Source of the DNA: Trametes villosa
Taxonomy: Eukaryota; Basidiomycota; Agaricomycetes; Polyporales; Polyporaceae
Length of the DNA: 64,000 nt
Reading direction: 5' to 3'
Assembly: GCA_002964805.2 (NCBI GenBank)
Contig: PUDQ02000001.1
Span: forward strand, 2,566,001 to 2,630,000
The notes below the pieces were generated by a model that had not been told where the DNA came from, did not search any database, and saw only the letters and a program-made list of their open reading frames with translations. Shown in pieces: positions 1-13,522 of this stretch. Within the stretch, counting starts at the first letter, position 1; each line of letters starts with the position of its first letter. The position numbers and the translations under genes were made by a program.

Positions 1-3000
1 GTTGTCGAGTATCTGCTCAAATATGCGATACTATATCATCGTTAGTCGCGCACTACCGCTGCAGGTCGCATGAACGTACGAGCTCGGTCAAGATGACTGG
101 CCAGAAGCTAGAGAGGTTATGCGGCGACAGGCGGCACAGCAAAACCCGCACGCAGAGATAGACCTCGCTCTGCACGATCGGCGCGGAGACGTTGCGCAGG
201 GTATCTACGAGCTTCTCCTGTATGCTGGGAAGGTGCGCAAGGAAATGGTTCTTCTCCGCAGAAAGGATGACGTAGGAGAGTCGCCGAAGATTGAGGGACC
301 GAAGCAGCATCTCGTACTCTCGATTCGTGAAGATGTTAGCCGAAGGAGCGGTGGTGATCTTGCCTGTGGCGTGTCAGAATGCTGAGCATGCGAGGAAGCG
401 CGCCAACGTACCTAGCAGCTCTGGTAGTGCGGTCTTGTCAGTGTCGAAAAGCGACTTGATCATCGACATCCACTTCTCCCCGGCTTCCGCGGTCGAGTTG
501 AAACACCTGTTGTCGTTCAGCGACTCGGCGACTGGCGTGCGCCACGCTTTCACAGCAACACCGATCTTGGTCATCTCGCGGATGATAGCCACAACGTCGT
601 CCTCTAGATCCAGAGGTCTGCAGCGGGTTATTAGCTTTGGCGCGGTTTACGGATGGTGCGGAAGGCACACCGTGCTTTGCCCTTCAGTGCGGGGTTTACG
701 ATGTTGTAGACGATCTGGTTACACGCCGCCAGGATCTTGTCTGAGTCTACGAGGAACTTCCGAAGACTTGGCAGAGCGTCCGATGCGATGTAAGAGTTGA
801 CCATCTGAGCAACGTCTCCAGCGTAACTGGACTTGGCGCCTTCCGGTAGTGGCAGTGATACCGAGCTGGCGTTCTTCTCGTCCACCTTCGGCTCTGAAAG
901 TGGAGGAATGTGAGTAAACGCTGAGGAGCAAGATATCCCACGTATTCCTACCTCGTAGCGTCGGCGAGGGTGATTCTCGGCCGTTCGCAACGAGAGCTTC
1001 TCTCTGCGACCGTCGTATCCACGAACCGGATTCCACGGACCTGCCAGACAGCACGCAGATGTCGAGCAGTTTGCCATAGGTTTCCTGCGGTTTGATGTCA
1101 GAGACGCTGTACCCCCTACACCACAAGCACATTACCTGTAGGTCTTTCCGAAGGCGGCGGTCGTCCAGCGCTGTTGTTTGCGACACTTTGTCCGCCAGGA
1201 CGGTGAAGCATCTGCGATAGACACTGAGTGGGTGAAGTTCATCGACGATGTAGCTAACTCACTTGAGCGCCGCGAAGGCTTGTGGGCGGAATTCGCGCAC
1301 AGATGCGAGCAAGTCTTTCGCTAATTGCAGGAAGCGGTTCCACACTTGCAGTGCCAGGGGGCCTTCTAACCGCTTCATGTATTGCTCGAGGAAGTCGAAC
1401 AACGTCATGTCGGTCCTATCGGGTAGAATGAGTATAGCAGAGAAGTTATATTGGAATGAGCACCCACAGGTCAACCAATGCGATTGTCTTCTTGGTGCGC
1501 TCCGAAAGGCCGGGTGTTCGACATGAAATACTCTCGCATAGCATGTGGACAGCGTTCTGGGCGCTAGCTGTAAGCACGTCGACGAGGTCGTACGCTGTCG
1601 AGGTCTCCACGCTGTCTGGCCTTGCCTACGAATACTGTCAGCCATGACCCTAGACACGCGTGATGAGACTCACGAGAACTTGATCGTGCCAGCAATCGAC
1701 TACCGCTTCGAGGACCTCGGACGAGTGAGCCCGGAAGAGGTGCTCGAGAACACGCTTCGCTCGGGTCTTTGCACGAGTGTAGATCAACACCAAGGACTCC
1801 TCCTGCGATCCCCACCGGCTGTCTTGAGGGGTGCTCAGCTTGTCCCACATGGCGTACAACACGCGTACGGCGTTGTGTAGACAACGATGGTCTGACGACC
1901 TTGTCTATACATTCGTGAGTAACGAGTACAATGTCGATGCCGTGCGGATATCACTGACCAACGTGGGGTCCTCGACTGCGCTGGGTTGACCATCGGAGCT
2001 GAAGACGTTCGAGACATAACCGAGAAGCCCGCTAGACTCTTGCCCGGTTCTATCAGCTGGTTGTTCCTCCTCCTGCGGCTGCTCTCCGGCTACACGAGTC
2101 ATGCTCAACAAGGTAAGACGCTCCAGAGTCGTGAGCAGCATGAGGAAGTCGGCATCGGTAGTGTACGACACGATGTCGTCGCTTCGCGAGCCCTCGACGG
2201 ATGCCTCCAGAATCTCTCCAAGGGCTAGCCGAAGTTGCCTGCAGACGCAATCGGAGAGCGGCGTCACCACAGCACGCAAGGTCTCCTTGAACTGAGGTAC
2301 CGTCATCATGATGAAGTCGAGCCAGTGTTGCAATAGGGGTCGATTCGTAGGTGTCGAGATCCCGTCGACGAGGGTTTGGACCAGCAGTGGGTGAACGGCA
2401 TGAGACTCTCGCCTGGAGATTGAAGGAGAGTCCTGGAGGCTAATCCCGTCCGCACCGCGTTCAACCTGCGCAGCTGCGCGCCCTTCGGAGCCAGAAATCG
2501 ACGCGGTGATGACGGTATGGAGTAGATGTAGCAGCTTGTTCTGGAGGTCCAGTCGGCCGGTGTGGACGCAGAAGTACAGCTTTTGAACCACTGCCGACTC
2601 CAGGGATTGTAGCGTGACCAGATCGACTTCACCACGAGCGATGAGTGCCTGCAAGAGGTCCACCGAAAGATTCTGAGCAACGATGTGGAAGGGCTGCATG
2701 ACAGGTAATAGAGACGCCTTCGGCTCGGATTGTAGCAAGCTATAGAGGGGAGATGGATGAGCCAAATACCGATATCACATAAGCTGCGATTCTTACCGCA
2801 TCAGAAGCTGTGAGACGATGATGTCCATGTACGTCGCATCTGGGAATGTGGCGCTGACTACGAGGTGTCAACATGGTGAAAATAGACTAGAGGTTACGAA
2901 CATACCAGACTGCAATCGCTGAAGCAGAGTGCCATACAACGAACGGCTGATAGGCGTAGTGCGAGCGACTTTGCTAAATCCCTGGCCGCCGAACTTGACC

Positions 3001-6000
3001 ACCGAGAGCAAAGTTTCCAGCAGGTAGTTTACGTATCGCTGGTCAAACGAACGCTCGAACACGTAGCCTTGTAGCTGCTTGCCCCTGAGGTCTGTCGTTG
3101 ACGGGGCGTACCGAATTGTGGGATCGAACAGATCGAAGAGAATAGGGTCTAGTACGCTATGAGAAAATGAGATGACACGTCTGTGCATCGGAAAAGGAGC
3201 TTACCGCAGATAGGACTTCAGGCTACACCGCATCCAGGTCTCACCTATCCGGCGCAGCTTGGGGTCGTCGCTTCTCAGGGTCTCCAGCAGTGTCATCATG
3301 GGGACCTTGAGGTGAACGCCAGGGAGCATGCTATCCTCTGCAACGGACGTTCAGTGCGCGCCGATAGTGGGTAGATGGGAGTGACCGACCTGTCAGCCTC
3401 CACAGGACGCCGAACGCCTCGCACGCATCCTGCAGCTGGGCAGGCTGAGTAGCAGAGAGGCTCTGCGAGATCGCCGCTTCAACGTGAGGTTGCTTGCTCA
3501 ACCTCTCCAACGACCGGATGAGGTTCACTGCGCGCATGTGATACGCGGAGTAAGACGGTCGCAGGTATTTGAGTAGCTAGCTGACTTTAGCCTAGAGAAG
3601 GAACCGAGTAGTAAAGGGAGACTTACGACGCTGATCATTGGTGTCATATACGCCCGTTTGTCCAACTTGAAGCCCGGCTGCAACTCGCTCTTCTGGTGGA
3701 TCTTGACCGCAACCGTGATGAACCGGTCAACTGTGACGAACGCCACGTTCTAGTAAGGCCGTTTAGCGAGATATGACGGGCAGACGGGCTAAGAGCTTAC
3801 AGTTTGAGCCAAGCAGTCAAGCAGCGTCGAGAGCCAGCTAGCAGGATCCCAGTCGACAGCAAAGACCACATCCGCTTCGTCCTCTTGACGACTGAGAAGC
3901 GCATCCAGGAGGGACAATGATAGCAGGAGGACGTCACGTTGAGAGCGAGACAGGCCAGGATCCGCAGGTCCGGCAAGGAGAGCTTTCGCAGCAATGGTGC
4001 TCAAAGAAACCACGTCTTCGAACGCCGCGGAGAAGGGGATTTGAGATCGCTTCGCTCTCGCCTGAGGGAGTTCCTGCTTGATGCCGTAGTATCTGTACGC
4101 AAATGCAAGAGCATCCTCGTCTGCCTGTGAAGACTGCTGCTGGCCAGGTAATGACGGGCGCGACTTGAGTGCTCCATGAGGAATTCGTTCAAGGATGTCC
4201 CGCGAGAGAGCGAGCGCATTGAGAGCGACGGCAAATGACGACGCGTCGTCCCAGGCGAAGGTCTGGAGCATGTTGTTCGTGATTAGACTTCCAATACTGT
4301 ATGCGGTTGCACTCACTGTGATCGCCCCTGTGATGGCGCTGAATACCACAGGGAGGTGCATGGTCTCGATTTCCTCGTCGTGGGCATGGAACGTCTGTAA
4401 CAGATACTGAACCATAGCGCATCCCTATGCAGATTTTAGTCAGCTCGATACTCGTAGAGCAAAGGCCGAGGCCGCGTCCTACCTCACTATTCGTCCGCTT
4501 GAACGTGATGTCAGAGAGGACGACGCTGAGGAGACGACCCCACAACGCGTGTGGCTCGACAGCTTCGTATAGGGTACTCCCGGTCATAGAGAGCTTTGTA
4601 CCGTATCGTCAGCGTACGTATCCAGAACCATGGAAGAAAACCATACATCTTCGCCAGCATCTGCTCCTGAGACAAGATGTGACCTCAGACTCTTGAAGGC
4701 GTCGTAAACGAGCGTCTCAGTCAACGGAAGTCCAATTTCGTATTTGTCCAACAGCGAGATGAAGATTTTGAACGGCCGTGATTGAGAGTATTCCTGCGAG
4801 GGGCTGAACATCTCGTTCTAAGGCACAATCAGCACCTCGTCTAATGTCCTGTAGGTTGAGTTTACCCTGAGACTCGAACTCAAGAGGTCCAGAGAGTGCG
4901 TCTTATAATACTCCGTCTGCGCCTGGTTGCTTTCCGACGGTCCCAGTAGCCATGCATACAGACGTCGATTTAGGGCGAGGTCGCGGCGCAGAACTACGCT
5001 GGTGGCGGCACGCATCAGGATGGCGCGGTCGTCGGATTGTGCCTTCTTGACAGCCAAGCCGTCGATATGCAACGATTGAAGCAAGATATCCAGAGCCGCG
5101 CGCCGTACTAGGAGGTCGTCATCTTCGAGGGCGGCAGAGAACGCTCGAATCATGAGGCCGATGTCGTCACCCACAATCGGCGTAATGTCTAACAGCTTCC
5201 CTGTAAGTCGGATTCCATAAGACCAGTTACGCGTCGCTGCTTCTCACCTTCATCTGCCTTGAACGGAGGTAGCCTCCTCGAAAGGTAAGTCAGAGCGGTC
5301 CCTCGCGCAGGCGGCGTGGTGAGCATCACAAGCCATATGTTCTGGAAGAAGAATGACTGGGAGATCGTGCCGGCCAGACGGTCCAGTAGACCTAGGACCT
5401 TGTCGAAGTACTCTCCCGTTTCCTCTTCTAGCCCTGGAAGAAGTGCAAGGATGAAGGATTTCATGACAGGGCGGAGCCCAGCTTGTAGGGGGAGATAGTG
5501 GGTATCGAAGAGATTCAGCACCGTGGGCTAATAAGGGGGTGAGTACACCGCGTAAATATGGGAAGACATGGGCTTCACCTTGACGGCGGTAGACGCATAC
5601 TCGAAGAACGGGAACAAGCCGAAAGACCACAGCGCCAGATCCCGCTGCAGACCTTCAGACTATTGGGTACTGGGTGAGTGAGTCCGTGAGGCAACTATCC
5701 ATAAGAACGTACCCCCAAGACCGCGAAGACATGAGAGTATACGTCCAGCGCTCTCTGGTGGACTCCGTTCGGTAGTGCGGGATTTAGGCATTGCGCCAAG
5801 CGTTTCGAAACCACTACTTTCCGCGGAATCTCCTTGAACTGTTGGTAGGATTGGAGGGTCTAGTGGGGGCGAAGATGAAGCTGCACACGTCGTTTACGTT
5901 AGTGGCGATCGCGCACGCACCTTGAGCAGCTGCTTCAGAAACGCGATGAAGTCCGCCCACTCGTGCACGCTCTCAAACGAGTTCAGGCACTTCTCCACCT

Positions 6001-6201
6001 GCTGCGTGTACTTCTTGTACTTTGGGTCCGATGCGTATGCGGGGGGCGTGGATGCTATCAGAACGCTCAGCTATGTAAAGCACGCACGCGATGTACGGCC
6101 AAGCGCGACTCACTGCCGTCACCGCCGCGGAGAGCGTACCAAGGAGGGCCGCGTTTGGTAGGGTCCGCGCTGCCAACCCTTGGCGAACTGGCAGCAGACA
6201 T
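1..6201 (-). CDS. DOP1: Dopey family protein Dop1 (3' end beyond the window)
   Basis: Large protein of the Dopey family, which in yeast works with Mon2 and Neo1 at endosome/Golgi membranes in trafficking and morphogenesis. The ATG is at 6199-6201. Exon 1 (6114-6201) joins in frame to exon 2 (5921-6054), giving the family's N-terminal block with SDPKYKKYTQQVEKCLNSFE and EWADFIAFLKQLLK. Exon 3 (5713-5859) carries ALDVYSHVFAVLG. The exon at about 5189-5525 carries LFDTHYLPL, LPGLEEETGEYFDKVLGLLD and the LTYLSRRLP signature. A long central exon lies at about 1905-2765. The piece at about 65-310 matches the conserved C-terminal block (NLRRLSYVIL, AHLPSIQEKLVDTLR). It ends in a GTACGT donor, so a last exon continues past base 1. 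At least a dozen short introns interrupt the gene. Family assignment is firm; the middle exon borders are approximate. Confidence 0.9.
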
Positions 6202-6494
6202 TTCAGGTAGAGAGCAGAGGCGGCAGCTCGCCGAGGCCTAGAGGTGTACGCGGACGAGAGTTACGGTGGCTGCGACTTGGAGCTTGGGCGTAGCGCAGCG
6301 ACTCGCGCGCGCCCACGCGATGACACCGGCGCTTGTGGATGTGGCATGCGTGGTCCACCAGTAGCACGAATATTCGACGCGTATCTATATCACGCGAAAA
6401 ATGTTGACATTACAAGCAGATGATACACCTATGGTACTACAGAGCAATAAAACAGTCCAAACACGAAAGCTGTAACCGAAACCAAAGCTGGCAT

Positions 6495-7829
6495 CTAGAG
6501 AGGTGCGGGAGGAGCGGACACCGGAACGGGAGGCATCTCGATCGAAGGGGTCCCGGGGCCGCTGCCTCGTTTCTTCGCAAGCTGGGCAGAGAGGGTATCC
6601 GGCATCGCCGAGCCAGCACGAGACGAGTCCTGGGCATGTCTGCCACCCCTGCCTCTTCCGCGACCGGAGACAGAGACCGACGACAGCTTCGGGAGCGTGA
6701 GACCTGCGACGGATGCGCTATCCCCTGCGGCACTCTGAGCGGCCGCTTGAGAAGCAGCGACGGCGTTGGCGAACTCGGACTCCTTCTCGCCGACCCAATT
6801 CTTGATGAACCAGCGACCGCCGGCAATGCCTCGAATTTCGCGGTTTACTTGGCGCCACCGCCGCACGGGTTTTCCGCTTTTGTCGAGGGGTATGACAGGT
6901 GCAAATCCGGACGCTATCTTCGGCGGCGGTTGCACCGGGAATGGTTTCGAGGGGAGGGGATATACAGGGAGGGGAACACCCTCCAGTGGCGCTTCGTCGA
7001 TGTGCACTGCCGGGGTCATGAGAGAGGAAAGTGGGATGTCAGGCTCAGGAGAGCCGTCATGCGGGGTCGGAGATGAGGGGGCAGTCCCAGCATAAGCTGT
7101 CAAGAACGCCAGTGAGTATGTGCATCATTACATGCAAGGCGTATGCTTACCTTCGCTAACGCTGTCTGCATCGTCTTTCAGTAATGATGGGGCTCCTTTT
7201 GCAGCTCTAATACAAGTGAGATATCAGACGCTGAGACAGAGATCCCGTATAAGAACGACTACGTACTTCGAAGGCTTCTTCCGGATTGCCCGCTGCGCCG
7301 TCGCACCTTTGGGCGGGCCAGGTTTCTTCTTCGGGGGCTGTCCAGGAATGGGCTGCGTGTATACGCGATCGGCAGACATTGGGTCCCAAACTTCAGCGCG
7401 AGGTTCCTGTGCGGAGATCGACTCGGAGGGATTTGTTTCGAAAACCGCTACGCCAGGTGCGGGTGCCGCCGCAGCTCCTCGCCCGCCACGCCCTCTCCTT
7501 CCGCCCCCGCGTCCGCGCGAGCCTCGTTTCGCAGGTGAGCCTCTTGTAGGAGCCGCGGCAGGAGGAGGTGCGGGGGCAGCAGGCTTCGGGACGTCTTCGT
7601 CATCATCGTCAATAAGTTGGTCCTCTTCGTCTTCTTCATCATCCTCGTCGTCCTCCTCGCTGTCAGCCCGCGCGTGTTTGCTTGACGTCGAGGCCGCTTT
7701 CGAGCTTTCTGCCTTTTCATTCACGAGGAGCTTGAGCTTGAATTTGGACCGTGCTGGATGGGGTTCAGGTGTGGTCTCTTCCCGTAAGGTCGAGATCTGT
7801 GGCGCGTCCATGTCCATGTCCTCAGCCAT
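6495..7829 (-). CDS. IES4: INO80 chromatin-remodelling complex subunit Ies4-like protein
   Basis: Three exons (7267-7829, 7151-7206, 6495-7096) splice in frame to 406 residues. The diagnostic block lies in the last exon: PLDKSGKPVRRWRQVNREI followed by a short hydrophobic/Trp stretch ending WFIKNW. This resembles the conserved C-terminal motif of the Ies4 family, a small nuclear subunit of the INO80 remodeller. The N-terminus has KFKLKL, then a long Asp/Glu run (about residues 57-80), an RG-rich basic stretch (RGSRGRGGGRRGRGGRG) and KKKPGPPKG, a basic Pro/Gly motif also seen in Ies4 proteins. The tail is a second RGRGRGG segment and Pro-rich sequence. The start at 7829 is the first ATG of the open frame. 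Assignment rests on the motif as I know it; a search with the last exon would settle it. Confidence 0.7.
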
Positions 7830-8445
7830 GTCTCACAATCCACAGTGAGGTTCCGCAGAGAGGTAAATTGATCTATGGCGGGGGTGTTAGGGTTGACGAG
7901 ACTGACAACGCGGTGGTAGGCTTTCTGACCAGATGACAAGGTTCAGCCAGGCAGCTTGGCGGTGTAGGCGTAGCTCGCGGTAGTCAGGAGGAGATTCAGT
8001 GCGTAGTCCCGGTTTTTAGCTGACCCCAGATGGTATAGCACTGAGAAAGATCAAATGAAAAAGCTGAAGAATTGGGGAAAAGCTGAAGTTGTCCTGCCAC
8101 AGATGCGTGTAAGATTCACTGTTCAGCGCCGCACGCGCACCGAAGTGGTAGGGGTGCCTGGAGTCCCTCTGGATTTTGCGGGGAACCGTGCAAAGCAGGC
8201 CTCCGGACACCGCTGACCCAAATTCTGGTGGCCGTGGATTACGTCAGCCGCCATCCTGTTCTTTCCGTCCGACACCGGCCCCAGGCAAGCAACGCTCACG
8301 GGCTCTACCTCCGTCTCTGTCCTCCTGGTGAGTTCAGCTCTTGCTACACCGTGGACGGGGTAAATAAGTGGAGGAGCTAACATATGTTACGTGCCATAGG
8401 TGTCTCCCCGCTCCCTTCGTTAGTACTCGGGTTATCACGGTCGCA
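7830..8445. other. Divergent intergenic region between IES4 and ATP21
   Basis: About 0.6 kb shared upstream region of two head-to-head genes. It contains two copies of a short AAAAGCTGAAG-type word near 8058 and 8080 but no open frame with recognisable motifs. Promoter function for both genes is inferred from position. Confidence 0.5.
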
Positions 8446-8907
8446 ATGGCTTCCACCACAGTCAACGTATGTTGCCGCACACGTTGCGCGACCAGTAAGC
8501 TCACCCCTTACAGGTTGTGCGGTACACTGCTCTCCTCGGCGGCGTTTTCTACGGCATCGCGCACCGCCGGTCACTACAAAAGGCGCATGACGCCGATGTC
8601 AAGCAGCACGCGATCCATGAGCGCGAGCACCTGATCGCTGAGGCGAAGGAGGCATGGAAAAAGAAGCAGGAGGGTGGCAAGGGTGGTGGTGAGTCGCAGC
8701 CTTTCTCTGAAACTGTCCCCCTGCTCTGCCTTCCAAATGATCCCTGGCCTCCGCCCTAACACTCTGTCATTCTCCACATCCTTGCGGTTATGTTTGTATT
8801 TCTTGGGTGTCTCACTCATATGCCCTTTCCCAGTCATCACCGACCCTGAAGACCCCAAGTTCGACCTCGAGAAGCTCATTGCCAAGTGGGAGGCGGACTC
8901 GAAGTGA
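8446..8907 (+). CDS. ATP21: Mitochondrial F1Fo-ATP synthase subunit e
   Basis: Three exons (8446-8466, 8514-8688, 8834-8907) splice in frame to 89 residues. The protein begins MASTTVNVVRYTALLGGVFYG, matching the membrane-spanning N-terminus of subunit e, including the GxxxG-type packing motif within LLGGVFYG. A charged coiled-coil-like region follows (HDADVKQHAIHEREHLIAEAKEAWKKKQ) and the tail is FDLEKLIAKWEADSK. Subunit e sits in the inner mitochondrial membrane and helps ATP synthase dimerise and shape cristae. The 21-base first exon encodes only seven residues and the third exon starts at phase 1; both junctions keep the frame. Length is normal for the family. Confidence 0.92.
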
Positions 8908-9454
8908 CGTGGACGCTGTCTGTATATCCCCCCATCTAGAATGCAGGCCTATTCCAGATAGGACTACGTCGGAGTCTTCCTGTTAGAGAGGACCTGGCGA
9001 CTTGCGGGCGAACCACGCTCTCCTGCTCGTTGGCTTGCTGCCTCCAGTATGGTACACTACTGCGCCGGTGTGATTCCATCCCACTAGCACGCTCGTTATG
9101 CCTAATTCTGTGCTCCTTTTACCCTGCCATGCGCGTCCGATGCGGCTGGTGTTCCGAGTGCCAGGGACGCAGATTTTGTCATGTCGCAAGATGTACAGCG
9201 TCCTCTTAGCGCATATCTGCGCACAAGTCTGCGCGATAGACTGCGAAATCCGCTGCCTCTGGGCGGTGTGATGTGTGACTTTGTGACGTACTCGTGGAAC
9301 GCGTCTGTGACGCGACGCGAACGCCGTCGAGGTCGAGCTCGGTCGCTTGTCTCTCTTCCGCCACTCGCTCCTTGTGCGCTCAAACTCTCTTAGACTGCCG
9401 CCCCGTCCTTGACACGTTTCTCGCTCTTACTCTACCTGCAACTCTGCCGAAGCC
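8908..9454. other. Intergenic: ATP21 3' region and upstream region of the RbAp46/48 gene
   Basis: About 0.55 kb without a supportable gene. The last 100 bases before 9455 are pyrimidine-rich, as is common just upstream of fungal start codons. Nothing else stands out. Confidence 0.4.
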
Positions 9455-11314
<1,860 letters not shown>

Positions 11315-11573
11315 GAGACATGTTGCAATACTGGAAGAGACTGTTCATTGTGCTTACTGCCCCGGGTCTGTTGACGTGTATCGAGTACCATTCACCTCGC
11401 TCCAATGTACGTGCTTGTGGTTGTGTAGACCGTCATCCGCACCTCGGTGTCACGGCCGGTATGTGGTGTTCCGACTAATAGCAATTGTGCAGCATAAGTT
11501 ACAGCCAAGCATGCCTGTTATACAACGAGGTTCCTTCGCGCCGAGAATCCAAGACGTCTTCCCAGCAGAGCAA

Positions 11574-11900
11574 TTACAGGAAGAACAGGCGGAGGAGCTC
11601 GAAGATGACTGCACGCGTACGGTCAGTCAGATGCGTTCTGGCAGACGTCAGGCACGCGATCGGGACGTACCTCCTCCCAACACGACGAACAGGATAATGC
11701 CTAGGGCCCAGAGGCTCACTGGGCTGCGTTTTGAGAGCCGGTCCTGGCGCGACGGCTTGATGGGGTTCTTGCCAGCGCGGGACTTCTCCGCGAATTGGCT
11801 GTTCCGCTTCCGGAGCTCGAATTCGGTGGGCTGTCGGTGCGCGCCGGACGTCAGTCAGTCACACATCGCGCGAGTGCCATGGCAGACGTCGACAGACCAT
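11574..11900 (-). CDS. RAMP4: Ribosome-associated membrane protein RAMP4 (SERP1/Ysy6 family)
   Basis: Small tail-anchored ER protein associated with the Sec61 translocon. The main exon begins at 11830 and reads PTEFELRKRNSQFAEKSR, then KPSRQDRLSKRSPVSLWALG and a hydrophobic tail. A short intron (GTACGT donor) joins it in frame to the last exon, VIFELLRLFFL, with the stop at 11574-11576. Basic N-terminus, KRSPVS and a single C-terminal membrane segment are the family hallmarks. The first exon is uncertain. ATG codons lie at 11898-11900 and 11878-11880. An ATG-only first exon spliced with the GTCTGT donor right after it would give an in-frame start but uses a weak donor, and the other ATG would need an intron of only about 34 bases. 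Confidence 0.8.
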
Positions 11901-11976
11901 GGCAGCGGCGCGGTTCCGGGGAGATGTAGGTTAAGGAGCGACAGGGGGGTGGGGAGTATACGGGTCCGCAGGGGGG

Positions 11977-11983
11977 TATATAT
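11977..11983. promoter_or_regulatory. TATA-like element between RAMP4 and BMT5
   Basis: TATATAT lies in the 233-base gap between the head-to-head starts. It is 77 bases from the RAMP4 ATG at 11900 and about 150 from the BMT5 ATG at 12134, so it could serve either gene. Assignment is inference. Confidence 0.35.
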
Positions 11984-12133
11984 GGACGTGTGAGACTTCG
12001 CGTTTGGTGCACGCCACGTATGAGCGCGCGCGCGCGTCTCTCCGCCGGCGCGCTCGCGTGTTTGGCCGTGTATGCCTGCGGCTTCCGTTTCAAACACGCG
12101 CAAACAACGCCTCTTGCGCTTTCCCTGATCAGC

Positions 12134-13191
12134 ATGGCCAAAGGCGGCAAGAAAACCGGGCTGAAGGCGGCGCTCGCCTCGCAGCAGACGCGGCTGAAGA
12201 AAAAAAAGGAGGTCGAGCATGCGGCACAGCACGCGGAGCGCATGAAGGCGGGTGCGCAGGCGAAGACGAAGGGGAAAGCCCCTATGCGTCCTACCATCCC
12301 CTTTACCGCCACCGACAACATCCTGCTGATCGGGGAGGGGAACTTCTCCTACGCGCGCGCGCTCGCCCTTCATCCACCTGAGGCGCTTGAGTTCCTTCCC
12401 GCCTCCAACATAACCGCGACGGCTTACGACACAGAGGAAGACTGCTACACAAAATATCCCGAGGCCCGCGAGATCGTTTCCGCTTTGCGTGAAAAAGGTG
12501 TCACGGTGCTCTTTGGCGTCGACGCTACAAAACTGGAAAAATGCTCCGCGTTGAAGGACCGGACGTTCGACCGCATAGTGTGGAATTTTCCGCACGCTGG
12601 TTAGTAACCTTTGATACACCTCCGAGAATATTTGATAAACAACTTGTCCGAAATCAGGGAAAGGCATTGCCGACCAGGACCGCAACATTCTTTCCAATCA
12701 GTTGCTGTTGCTCGGCTTTCTGCGCTCAGCCGCATCACTCCTTGTCAAGGGCCCTATCCCCGTCGTTCACAAAGCTCGCAAGCGCAAACGAGATCCCGAC
12801 GACGATGGCCCGGAGGAAGAAGACGCCGAAGAGGAACCCGCGGACACGGACCGCAAAACCCGCGGCACGATCCTGGTGACTCTGCGCAATGTATCCCCGT
12901 ACACGTTATGGTAAGGATTTGCCACCTTGCGATTTCCCTACGTACTCACGAAATCGCTTCTTCAGGGATCTTCCCAAGCTAGCAAAGAATCCCCCTCCGC
13001 CGGCTTCTGCGGGACAGCCTCCCAATCCGAAGTACATGCAGCTACGATCATTCACGTTCCATCGACAAGCATGGAAGGGCTATGAACACCGAATGACGAA
13101 GGGTGAGCGAGCGCACGGGACGGGGAAGACGGGAGAAGGAGGCGAGGATCGTACATGGGAGTTCTGCTTGGCTCCCTTACGCATGCAATGA
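12134..13191 (+). CDS. BMT5: 25S rRNA (uracil-N3) methyltransferase, Bmt5-like (DUF2431)
   Basis: Three exons (12134-12599, 12658-12910, 12966-13191) splice in frame to 314 residues. The Rossmann SAM-binding start is ILLIGEGNFSYARAL, followed by TAYDTEEDCYTKYPEA, FGVDATKL and FDRIVWNFPHAG, the standard order of motifs in the DUF2431 domain. After the first intron come GIADQDRNILSNQLLLLGF and GTILVTLRNVSPYTLWDLPK. The C-terminal block YMQLRSFTFHRQAWKGYEHR ends in a Gly-rich tail. In yeast Bmt5 methylates U2634 of 25S rRNA in the nucleolus. The lysine-rich N-terminus (MAKGGKKTGLK, TRLKKKKE) fits nucleolar location. I chose the ATG at 12134 because it starts the conserved lysine-rich region; an in-frame ATG at 12020 would add 38 residues. 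Confidence 0.88.
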
Positions 13192-13522
13192 CCATGGCTC
13201 AGAGCGGATACATGTGCGACTTTTTACGACAGTAGCTGAGATTATTTGTCGTGAAGACCGCCGTTGAACCCGAGGAGTTCGGCGAGAGAGCACAGACCCT
13301 AACCCTAATTAGGCACGGTAAACAAATGCGTGCCGCGGATCGGGTCAACTGACATGCTAAGTACGGCTATTCGCAGGCATCTCATCCGGAGAACAGCCCA
13401 CCGGCCGTGCATTACCCGCTCATTGCTATGAGTCCATGATGTCCTCGTGAACCGGGCCCGCCAAGGATGTTTGCTCACACCCTCTCCTCTTAACCACCAC
13501 CTCACCGCACCACTGTAGCAAC
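13192..13522. other. Intergenic between BMT5 and the enoyl-CoA hydratase gene
   Basis: About 0.33 kb holding the BMT5 3' region and the upstream region of the next gene. It contains the telomere-like pair described separately and a pyrimidine-rich stretch just before 13523. Confidence 0.45.
13297..13308 (+). repeat. Two telomere-type units (telobox-like)
   Basis: CCCTAACCCTAA is two perfect copies of the TTAGGG-type telomere unit on the opposite strand, about 215 bases upstream of the enoyl-CoA hydratase start. It is internal to the chromosome. In plants and some fungi similar teloboxes act as factor-binding sites; any such role here is inference. Confidence 0.5.

Noticed and set aside
13297..13308. 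Chromosome end or subtelomere, suggested by CCCTAACCCTAA
   Set aside because: Only two units are present and ordinary housekeeping genes lie on both sides.
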